NCBI RefSeq assembly: GCF_036669915.1
Contig: NC_089316.1
Coordinates: 27,658,169 to 27,722,168, forward strand
Direction: 5' to 3'
From: Pocillopora verrucosa
Taxonomy: Eukaryota > Cnidaria > Anthozoa > Scleractinia > Pocilloporidae
Length of the DNA stretch: 64,000 nucleotides
In this document: positions 54,518-64,000 of the stretch, in pieces
How the letters are laid out: every line of letters begins with the position of its first letter
Numbering within the stretch: position 1 is the stretch's first letter
Program-made: the position numbers and the translations under genes
The notes under the pieces: model-generated
Database searches by the model: none
What the model was told of the DNA's origin: nothing
What the model saw: the letters and a program-made list of their open reading frames with translations, nothing else

Positions 54518-57500
54518 ATGCCAAGAAACGGTCGAAGAAAACGTTCTCTTAGCTCAGGAGAAGATAGTCTAGTTTCTTATTACTCTAAACATCGATGCCT
54601 AGAAAGAGAATACAGCCCTGTCTCTGAAACTCGCCATTTAAAACGTGGCAGTTCACCAATTCGTAGCCGGGAGCGGAGGCATAATCGTCAATTGACAAGA
54701 AATCGAAGCCGCAGTACCCGACGAAGTGACCGAAAGACAAGAAGACACAAACATCGTAATGATTTTCCTGATAGTCACGCGGTAAGAAGCCACATTAGTG
54801 TTTTTGTTTTTTGTGGTATAGTCAATCGGAGGGTGAAGTTGTACTACTAAAGTGTTCAAACAGTCTTCATCTTAATCAAACAATCAGCTCTTAGTGAAAA
54901 TTGCCATTCCGCTTCAAGACTCTGGAATTATTTGGAGATCGGATACTTGTTACTTGTGACTAACTAATTATATTCGTTCGAAAAATTATGGCTTTGCTGC
55001 ATCTAATCGAAAGTACATGATTTGTTATAAAGACTATTTTCAATGAATGGTCACCATCTTGTAGATTTCAATTGTTTTGAATTCTACACACGCGACATGT
55101 GCTCAGAGTCGAGCGACAAACAGCGAATGGTGGTGTGACGAGTTTCACGTTCAATTTGCTGCCTTTCATCCGAATTTATGAGCCTGTCCTAAATTAATTA
55201 ATTCGATAATAAGCACTTTTTTTAAGGAATCTACCCATCTGCGAATGATTAAATATTCACTCTTAATAGTGGAAATGAGCTTTTCAAAGCCATCCAAAGA
55301 TTGTGGCTGAAAATAATCTGCACATCACTGGGGCAATAGTGGCATGTGATAATATAGCTCTATTACATACCCTATCCATATATTCATGGCTATCTCATTC
55401 AATAATCTTTTGTTTAAGATAAAGCTCTCTTGAAGAAATAACTTATTTTTAACGAGACATTTATCCATGGAAGTATGGAAGCTCACTGTCAAGAACGAGC
55501 TTAACTTTCACAAATGATAATGGAATATTTCCTAAGAGATAGATGCTTTTCCTTCCAAATAAACTTATGTGTTTGCTGTGTGTGTATATTTTGCTATTTT
55601 CTATATGTTTGAAAATGGGGTGGAACTCCGGATGTGATCATGCTGATGCAAATTATGATGTCGGGATGAATTGCGCCCATGCCTTCCTGTGAAATATGTC
55701 TATGAATGATTGAATTGTACGCGTGAAACGGATGCTGCACCGGTTGCACAGAAGCCAACATGTGTGGATGATCCGGGCAGATGCTTTTCAAGTAACAAGG
55801 ATGATGACGACGGTCACCTGATATATCACCAGGGCGACATGCTGCACTCCAGATGTACTAATTTTTCTTGTTTCATTCAGTAACTGGTAGATACATGTTA
55901 CTAAATTATACTTCCTTAGCCTTGGAACTTGTTCTCACCTTCTAGAAATGAGTGGCTGGTAATTTTACTGTACTATTGGCCACAGTATTCTTGTTTGCAT
56001 TGTGAAATGTTGATCACTGTGCTTTTATATTTAACCCTATGTATATCTTCTATTGGGACACAAAATATATTACTAAAACAACTAAAGCTGTAGTATTTGT
56101 TCAATTTTGATTTCCTTTGATAATCTGATCATGGGATAAAGATCAATATAGAAGTGCTTCTTTTCTCAATATTTGACTTGGTTGTTTGGTTTTCTTTCAG
56201 ATGAGATTAACACACTGTTAGGTGAGGGAACATTTGGGAAAGTCTTGGATTGTTATGACAGGTTAGTTTGTTGTGTCAGTAGAGTTTAAGATTCTAGAAA
56301 AACTTCCTTGTTTGTTTCTGTCAAACCTGAAGAACCTTGAGCATTGGAACCATGGTTGGATTGTTTATTTGGTGAGAGGAAGATTAGAGAAACTTAAATC
56401 AGGGTGTAACAGGAAAACTTTCCCATTTTTAGTCTTCACATTTTTCAAATGAGTTTGAAAGTAACATTCCAGCTTCATTTGTCTGACACAGGCTCCTTAA
56501 TTGAGTCAAATCATCCAGAGAGTTTTTGACAAGTATTGTTTTTATCATACATACTGCCAAAATACAGCTGTGTTGGGGAGGGTAGTGGTTTGTTACAACA
56601 CTTATATTCTCATGAGATGGAGCTGTATTTAAAAGACAATAATTTTGTATTGACAGAAAAAGTAATTCATATGTTGCTGTGAAAGTGATCAAGAATGTTG
56701 AAAAGTACAGGTTTGTGCATAACTTATTCTTGGGAGTGTTCAAATATTTTAGCAAGGTTTGTCTTGAAAGAGCTCTTCAACTCTCAATTTTAATGAGGTA
56801 TTATGTCAAATAATTATTTTATAGGGAAGCTGCAAAACTAGAAATCAAAGTACTTGAAAAGATCCAGCAAAGAGATAGGAATGGCAGAAGGTGCAAATGT
56901 TTTACCTTGTTTCACTTTACTGGTTTTGTTCTTATGTAAGAAAAAGTTTCATGTTAACTTCTCTTATGCGATTTGGTCTCTGGGTGTTACTTTTGAACAT
57001 TAAAAAACTGTGAACCAGAAAAATGAAAAGGATATTCTTATTTTTCACCAAAAAAGAAGCTTTGAGAAATCTAAACTGCAAGCAGCAACAGTTACCAGTT
57101 TGTTGTTTGTTAGTGTGTCTAGAACTGATTCATGATTGGTCAGCATATGATTGACACATTAGAGTCAAATCAAAAGAAGGTTTTTGATTTTCACAGTAAC
57201 ATGGTAGTCTCCTATTGATAGCCAAGTTAATTTTACCACTAATCAAATAGCAGTTAGAAAGTGAAGAAAAATAATTACATTGTAGGTTTTATTTCCTTGC
57301 AATACATTGTTCAATACTGTAAGACCCTCACAATGGTAATGATCATAATCACTGACGATACCGTGGTAAATAGTTTTAACATGATCTTCTTTTCATTTCT
57401 TTCAGCTTGTGTATTGTGTTGCTCGACTGGTTTAACCATCATGGCCACATGTGTCTTGTGTTTGAGAAGATGGGTCTGAGTGTGTTTGACTTCATGGTAA

Positions 57501-60500
57501 TTGAGAAGCTTTTGTTTCCCTTTGAGCCACAGCATAATTAAATGTTTTTATGTAGTCTTGGTTAACAACTTCCTCCTCACATGGACATAGTATATTGACT
57601 CTGCTGATATGAATCCTCTTTGTTCAGTGACTGACCATCCAAATTTTTTATTGTTTTAAGTACATATGTTTTTCTGCTTGATTTTTTCATTGTTCCATCC
57701 ACATTAAGTTGTTCATAAATAAAGCTTCCCCAGTTTACAATTGATTTATTATTCTATTATCTCTGAATTATTAACAAACTAATAAAGGGGGTAAGTTTCT
57801 AAAGAAACTGTGATGCTGTGTTGGTGGGAGAGTATGGCTGGTAATTTAGTGTTAACCACTGACTTGAAAACGTAAATTGGCCATGTTTCGAATGTTAGCC
57901 CTTTGTAAATTGCTCTGACGAAGGGCTAATGCTCGAAATGTCAGCTTTTTTACCCTTTATGGTGGCCAATTTACGTTTTCAACTCAGTTGTTAACACTAA
58001 ATTACCTATTAACAAACAGTGCCTGCTTGTTACTTGTTGTGACTACTGTAATTTTCTTTGACATCATCAAACCTTGTGGACCCTGTGAATCTCATTAAAT
58101 TGCTTGGTGGTTGAGCATTAAAAAATGGACCAGTAGGTCACAAGTTCAACTGTTGTGTGTAGCTCTTGGGCATACCACTGTCACCAACAAAAAAACTTTG
58201 TGCATCTAGTTCAGACAATTTGCTAAATTACTTAAATCATTGCCTTCTCTTATTATTTGTATGAATAGAAGGACAACAATTATGAACCTTATCCACTGGA
58301 ACAAGTCAGACATATCTCCTACCAACTTCTTGTTTCAGTAAAGTGTGAGTATCTAAGGCATTGAAATTTAAGTACTGGTTTGAATCCTGCAATTGGCTTA
58401 TTTCCAGAACTTGTACCTTGTGCATACAATCATTATTATAATTTTTTTATATATATCTACTGGTTGTTGAATAGCTTTTGGATCATTACTCACCAATTCA
58501 CACAAACTTATTCAGTCAGAATAAGTGAACTTTAAAACTAAAAACTATTTACAGTCAGGAATCTTCAGATATACATTTAGACTTGAGCACTATTGTTTCC
58601 CCTAACTTTCTGGCTTCCATAGCCAATCAGCTGTACTGACCACACAGGAGTATAACCCAAGAGTTTTGTTGATATATAATACTTATTTCTGATGATTGAT
58701 TTTTAGTTCTTCATGATATGAAACTGAGTCACACTGATCTGAAACCAGAAAACATGCTGTTTGTGAATTCTGACTGCAATGTTACATATAATCCAAGACT
58801 GGTTTGTAAACAAAGTTTTGTTTTCTTGTTATGTACTAGAATTAGATTTGTGTAAATAAGGTTGTCAAGAAAGTCCATCAGAGTTTTTATGAACAGGTAT
58901 TTTTAACCCTTACAATAGTAATTTGTTTTTGTGCAAATATATTTGTTAATGTTGTTGTTGTTGTTGTTGTAGAAACGAGATGAGAGAGAAGTAAAAAGTT
59001 CTGACATGCGTCTGATTGACTTTGGATCAGCAACATTTGATCATGAACATCACAGCACTGTTGTTTCTACAAGACACTATCGTGCTCCTGAAGTCATTCT
59101 TGGTAAGCAGTGTAATCAGAGCACATGATGTGTCAGGGACTCTTCCTCATTAGTGTTATGTTGTGGACTCTTCCTCATTAGTGTTATGTTGTGGACTATT
59201 CCTCAGTAGTGTTATGTTGTGGACTCTTCCTCAGTAGTGTTATGTTGTGGACTATTCCTCTGTCGTGTTATGTTGTGGACTCTTCCTCAGTAGTGTTATG
59301 TTGTGGACTCTTCCTCAGTAGTGTTATGTTGTGGACTCTTCCTCAGTAGTGTTATGTTGTGGACTCTTCCTCATTAGTGTTATGTTGTGGACTCTTCCTC
59401 ATTAGTGTTATGTTGTGGACTCTTCCTCAGTAGTGTTATGTTGTGGACTCTTCCTCAGTAGTGTTATGTTGTGGACTCTTCCTCAGTAGTGTTATGTTGT
59501 GGACTCTTCCTCAGTAGTGTTATGTTGTGGACTCTTCCTCAGTAGTGTTATGTTGTGGACTCTTCCTCAGTAGTGTTATGTTGTGGACTCTTCCTCAGTA
59601 GTGTTATGTTGTGGACTCTTCCTCATTAGTGTTATGTTGTGGACTCTTCCTCATTAGTGTTATGTTGTGGACTATTCCTCTGTCGTGTTATGTTGTGGAC
59701 TCTTCCTCAGTAGTGTTATGTTGTGGACTCTTCCTCAGTAGTGTTATGTTGTGGACTCTTCCTCAGTAGTGTTATGTTGTGGACTCTTCCTCATTAGTGT
59801 TATGTTGTGGACTCTTCCTCATTAGTGTTATGTTGTGGACTATTCCTCAGTAGTGTTATGTTGTGGACTCTTCCTCAGTAGTGTTATGTTGTGGACTCTT
59901 CCTCAGTAGTGTTATGTTGTGGACTCTTCCTCTGTCGTGTTATGTTGTGGACTCTTCCTCTGTCGTGTTATGTTGTGGACTCTTCCTCAGTAGTGTTATG
60001 TTGTGGACTCTTCCTCAGTAGTGTTATGTTGTGGACTCTTCCTCAGTAGTGTTATGTTGTGGACTCTTCCTCAGTAGTGTTATGTTGTGGACTCTTCCTC
60101 AGTAGTGTTATGTTGTGGACTCTTCCTCAGTAGTGTTATGTTGTGGACTCTTCCTCTGTCGTGTTATGTTGTGGACTCTTCCTCAGTAGTGTTATGTTGT
60201 GGACTCTTCCTCAGTAGTGTTATGTTGTGGACTCTTCCTCAGTAGTGTTATGTTGTGGACTCTTCCTCAGTAGTGTTATGTTGTGGACTCTTCCTCAGTA
60301 GTGTTATGTTGTGGACTCTTCCTCAGTAGTGTTATGTTGTGGACTCTTCCTCAGTAGTGTTATGTTGTGGACTCTTCCTCAGTAGTGTTATGTTGTGGAC
60401 TCTTCCTCTGTCGTGTTATGTTGTGGACTCTTCCTCTGTCGTGTTATGTTGTGGACTCTTCCTCAGTAGTGTTATGTTGTGGACTCTTCCTCAGTAGTGT

Positions 60501-62339
60501 TATGTTGTGGACTCTTCCTCAGTAGTGTTATGTTGTGGACTCTTCCTCAGTAGTGTTATGTTGTGGACTCTTCCTCAGTAGTGTTATGTTGTGGACTCTT
60601 CCTCAGTAGTGTTATGTTGTGGACTATTCCTCAGTAGTGTTATGTTGTGGACTCTTCCTCAGTAGTGTTATGTTGTGGACTCTTCCTCAGTAGTGTTATG
60701 TTGTGGACTCTTCCTCAGTAGTGTTATGTTGTGGACTCTTCCTCAGTAGTGTTATGTTGTGGACTCTTCCTCAGTAGTGTTATGTTGTGGACTCTTCCTC
60801 AGTAGTGTTATGTTGTGGACTCTTCCTCAGTCGTGTTATGTTGTGGACTCTTCCTCTGTCGTGTTATGTTGTGGACTCTTCCTCAGTCGTGTTATGTTGT
60901 GGACTCTTCCTCAGTCGTGTTATGTTGTGGACTCTTCCTCAGTAGTGTTATGTTGTGGACTCTTCCTCAGTAGTGTTATGTTGTGGACTCTTCCTCAGTA
61001 GTGTTATGTTGTGGACTCTTCCTCAGTAGTGTTATGTTGTGAACTTTCTTTAGTTGTTTGCTTTTTGTTTTCCCTTTGAGTTAGTGCATTGGGTTATTTG
61101 GATGGACTTGGTGACATGCTTGCAGTAAAACCTCCCAGGGGCCTTGAGTAATGTCTCCAGTTCTCTGTTGATTTACTTGATTTCATCTACAAGTTTCATT
61201 ATTTAAAATCCTATTTTTCCTTTTATTCCTTAGAGCTTGGCTGGACGTATCCATGTGACATGTGGAGTGTTGGTTGCATCATGTTTGAACTGTACACCGG
61301 CTTCACTCTCTTCCAGGTAACTTCACTTAACAGAATACACCTGTAGTATTGATTTTGATAAAGTAATGACTTCATTAGAAACACTTGAAATTGTGTATTT
61401 GTCAGAGGAGATGATAACATAAAGATGACGTATGGTGATGTGAATATAAATCTAGTTGTACCATACAGTATTATAATAAATTGCTTCTTTGGAGTTAACT
61501 ATTGTGAGAATTGTCCATGAATTTGCTCAGTGTATTTCTGAAACTTGAGATAATTCATAGTTAAATTTTACTTTATGTTTGATTGACTTTAGACTCATGA
61601 AAACAGAGAACATCTTGCGATGATGAAGAGAATATTGGGTCCTATACCTTCCCATATGGCTAAAAAATCTAGGTGAGAAAAATTGTGATGGCAACAGTAA
61701 CTTAGTACCATTGAATTGTAAATGTTGGGCCAACCCAGGGTAAACTCTAACGATGATGAGCCCAGTAAGTTCATGTGTTGAATTAATCGTTTGGTTTTTT
61801 TTTCTCTGATTTTATTCTTTTGATTCTTTTAGAAAAACCAAGTACTTTTATAAAGGTAAACTAGACTGGGACGAAAGAAGCTCAGCTGGAAGATACGTGA
61901 GAGAGAACTGCAAGGCGCTTAAGGTACGCTACATATTTATCACTTGTTACTTATGCGTTTGACCAAACATCTGACTTGTAACTACTAGAAACAGGCTTGT
62001 GCTTCCCTGACCAAGATAGGAATAATAATTAAGAATATAAATTCTGCATTGAGTTTGTTTAGCCTGGAGTTTAGATTGAACATATACAGTTAAACTGTTT
62101 TGTGTGATGTCATCGGCAGGATGTGATGGCGATTGTTTTTATTTTGTTGTTGTTTTCATCAGAAATACAAACGTGGAGATGGAGAGACACACGAACTGTT
62201 CTTCAACCTCATCGAACATCTGTTAGAATACGAACCTGATCGCCGGTTAAGCGCCAAGGAAGCCATCTGTCATCCATTCTTTTATGGAATGATAATACAT
62301 TCTTCAGTAAACAGACATTCACACAGCAAGAGTAGATGA
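54518..62339 (+). CDS. CLK: CLK (LAMMER) dual-specificity kinase, about 440-456 aa
   Basis: CLK kinases phosphorylate SR splicing factors. Exons: 54518-54781, 55752-55854 (start uncertain; alternative 55800), 56201-56261, 56657-56710, 56825-56890, 57406-57496, 58269-58344, 58707-58801, 58973-59102, 61234-61316, 61593-61672, 61833-61923, 62163-62339. Exon 1 encodes an Arg/Ser-rich N-terminus. The kinase core shows [24 protein letters not shown] (catalytic loop), [26 protein letters not shown] and the LAMMER-class motif EHLAMM, ending with a subdomain XI block ([17 protein letters not shown]). Exon 2 supplies [14 protein letters not shown], typical of CLK2-like members. The 28-bp minisatellite fills the intron after exon 9. 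An AATAAA lies at 62957-62962. Confidence 0.94.
57784..58004. mobile_element. MITE family A, best-preserved copy (CLK intron)
   Basis: Begins AAAGGGGGTAAGTTTCTAAA and folds into a hairpin: GTTAACCACTGACTTGAAAA and ACGTAAATTGGCC on the left against GGCCAATTTACGTTTTCAAC and TCAGTTGTTAACAC on the right. The outer right terminus is missing. Confidence 0.75.
58950..58970 (+). repeat. CLK: (GTT)7 microsatellite forming the upstream tract of a CLK acceptor
   Basis: About seven GTT units run directly into the TAG acceptor of the exon that starts at 58973, so the repeat itself serves as the uridine-rich tract. Confidence 0.8.
59137..61043 (+). repeat. CLK: 28-bp minisatellite, about 68 copies, in a CLK intron
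   Basis: The unit is GTGTTATGTTGTGGACTCTT plus CCTCAGTA, repeated over 1907 bp with no spacers. Variants include CATTA, CTGTCG and CAGTCG in place of CAGTA, and ATTCC in place of CTTCC. It starts 34 bp past the exon 9 donor and ends about 190 bp before the next acceptor. Blocks of variant units recur, so longer segments have been duplicated inside the array. The 28-nt period leaves an open frame across many units; it is not a gene. Confidence 0.97.
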
Positions 62340-62956
62340 CTATTAACAAGGAAAAACACAAACACTCGGGCATACTTCGCTCGCACGTTATTCTATTACG
62401 CTCTACTTTTTATTTTTCTCCTTTTCTCCTTTGCTACTTCCATGTAGCTGAAAACGTTTCGTTATTAGGAAAGCGGTGAAGTAATAAGAAGTAGAGTGAA
62501 GCGTTCACGAGTACTGTATGTTTACCCCCACTACCTCCCCTCCCCCGTGACAAATAATGACAAGGCAGAATTGTTAAATAATGATTCTAACGAGAGCTGC
62601 GATATTTAACACTTCACATACATGATGTACATAACGGACATAATGATCATACAATGTAAGATGGAAGTTACGAAAAACTGTCAGCCAGTGTATTGGACAA
62701 GTCATTGGCGAATCTTCCAACATAAATCCAGTTTGCAACCTATTTTTCTTTTCGTTCCTACGCGGAAATGAAAATCATTTCATTCTCTAACGAAGTGTGA
62801 ACAACAATATGTCATTGTTTTTAATGTTGCTTATCAGGATGTCCAGACTTATTTTGGTCGCCTTTACGGAGAATTTTATTCAGAATATTTTATGGAACAT
62901 TCATTGTGCAGTGTAACACGTAAGATGCTTATAACGACATATAATGAGAAGAAGTG

Positions 62957-62962
62957 AATAAA
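62957..62962 (+). promoter_or_regulatory. CLK: Probable CLK polyadenylation signal (AATAAA)
   Basis: AATAAA followed by a T-rich, GT-containing stretch about 620 nt past the stop codon. Confidence 0.5.
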
Positions 62963-63802
62963 TTATGGACAGAGAATTTTACACAGTGTTTGTTTTTATT
63001 TAGTGTTTGTTTTTTATTCAATTTATTGCTTTTGACACGTTAATCTTCTCAGAAAGTAGTTTTCTAACTTTTGTTTGGACAAATGTACTTCTTCATCTCG
63101 AGTGAATTTAGCAGGACTAAGCAATAGCTTGCACTTTCCTTGATGTGCTGTTGATGGATACTGAACTTTTTAACAGTTAGAGGGGTTCAGGCGAGTAACA
63201 TTAGATATTGGACTTACTTGAAAAGCTAGGGAGAAGATGGAGTTCAAAAAATAAGAAAGTAGGGGAGGTGGACAGCGGTGTGTGCGCCCAACGGACTTTC
63301 GTAGGTGACTTTAACTGCTTCCGTTTCCTGTATTTCTGGGAAAATCAGCTCTTTTCTTAGAAATATTAAATATTTACACGCAGCCCAGGTCGTGGTCGCC
63401 GTTGTGAAATTTAGTGATCATCTGACAATTTAAAAAAAGCTTCAACTTTAATCTAGTAAATCAAGATTGGCGGCCAATCTTAAATCTGATTTACTGTCCC
63501 TCCGTAGTGGTGAGCGAGCCCAACGAAACAGTACACCAGCGCTGACGCGCGAACAAGTCGAGGGCAATTTCATGTTGCTGTTTGGTACCGTAGACCTTTC
63601 ATCCGCGGACTTGGCTGTTATTCGGTGAGTTAGCAACATAGAATAAACTGCTAAACGTAAGATTTCTGACATTTGCTCTCAAATACAACAGTATTTTGTT
63701 TCAAGAGGCGACGAAGAGCTCATTACGTTTTCGCAGTTTCGTAACATTGTTTTTCGTCCTTACAGATTGAATAAGCACATAAGGGTTTATATTAACCTTG
63801 AG

Positions 63803-63897
63803 ATAGCTTTAAAGCGTTTGAATAAATTCGTTCCTTTTGTTTTTCGTTCCCATAGCTTTAAAGCGTTTGAATAAATTCGTTCCTTTTGTTGCAATGT
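63803..63897 (+). repeat. 49-bp tandem duplication
   Basis: Two near-identical units starting ATAGCTTTAAAGCGTTTGAA at 63803 and 63852. Confidence 0.9.
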
Positions 63898-64000
63898 ACT
63901 ATTTACTTTTGATCAACCAGCCGACATCTTAACTCCCCTTAGAAATTTATAACAGAATTGGGTCTCGTTTCCTTACCTCAAGTATAGTGGTTTTTCAACC

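Larger units (their letters stand above)
62340..64000. other. CLK 3' UTR and downstream DNA
   Basis: Contains AATAAA at 62957-62962. After it I see no supported gene; short open frames on the minus strand (for example 63448-63672) have no recognisable similarity. GC content rises near 63480-63640, which could mark a promoter beyond the window, but this is not supported further. Confidence 0.45.

Noticed and set aside
60759-61001. 80-codon repetitive open frame (MLWTLPQS-type repeats) in the CLK minisatellite
   Set aside because: It arises because a 28-bp unit cycles through three frames without stops. It lies inside an intron with sound flanking splice sites.
59137-61043. CRISPR-like array
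   Set aside because: Units are directly contiguous with no spacers, and the context is an animal intron.

Overview
This is nuclear DNA from an animal. It is AT-rich, its genes are split into many short exons with GT-AG introns, and it carries dispersed palindromic repeats and minisatellites. Protein content (a Hint-domain secreted protein, an animal-type SMCHD1, a LAMMER kinase) and small introns suggest a cnidarian, most likely an anthozoan such as a stony coral. The species is inference. I rebuilt the gene models by hand from recognisable protein families, splice consensus and codon phase. Family names come from remembered homologues, not from searches.

Layout: (1) 1-3011 (+), the 3' part of a SERINC membrane protein gene; the last three exons are sound, and the upstream part has a broken frame. 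(2) 5390-7256 (+), a secreted Cys-rich plus Hint (hedgehog-type autoprocessing) protein with one frameshift inside Hint. (3) 7641-13999 (-), a complete 16-exon STT3A, the oligosaccharyltransferase catalytic subunit (710 aa). (4) 14722-36316 (+), a complete 55-exon SMCHD1 (2032 aa), head to head with STT3A. (5) 38818-40166 (-), SF3B6, and (6) 40287-45577 (+), a TPD52-family gene; their start codons lie 120 bp apart. (7) 46742-50446 (+), an EFHC1-like ciliary protein with three DM10 domains; I could not find its EF-hand end. (8) 54518-62339 (+), a CLK/LAMMER kinase. The genes look like ordinary neighbours; nothing suggests an operon or shared pathway, apart from two head-to-head promoters. SF3B6 and CLK both act in splicing, but I draw nothing from that.

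Most of the unusual structure is in the non-coding DNA. Three genes carry tandem amplifications that contain or imitate splice sites. In SMCHD1, a 56-bp unit holding the acceptor and first codons of exon 48 is repeated eight times upstream of the real acceptor. In STT3A, an exon segment with its donor appears three times. The CLK intron holds about 68 copies of a 28-bp unit, most of them containing a pyrimidine-AG acceptor-like string. About 180 bp upstream of the CLK start lies a 1486-bp element with ~275-bp terminal inverted repeats and a perfect 9-bp target duplication (Mutator-like). At least four families of short inverted-repeat elements (MITEs) are present, one with clear 8-bp target duplications. 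I saw no rRNA, tRNA, CRISPR array or viral gene.
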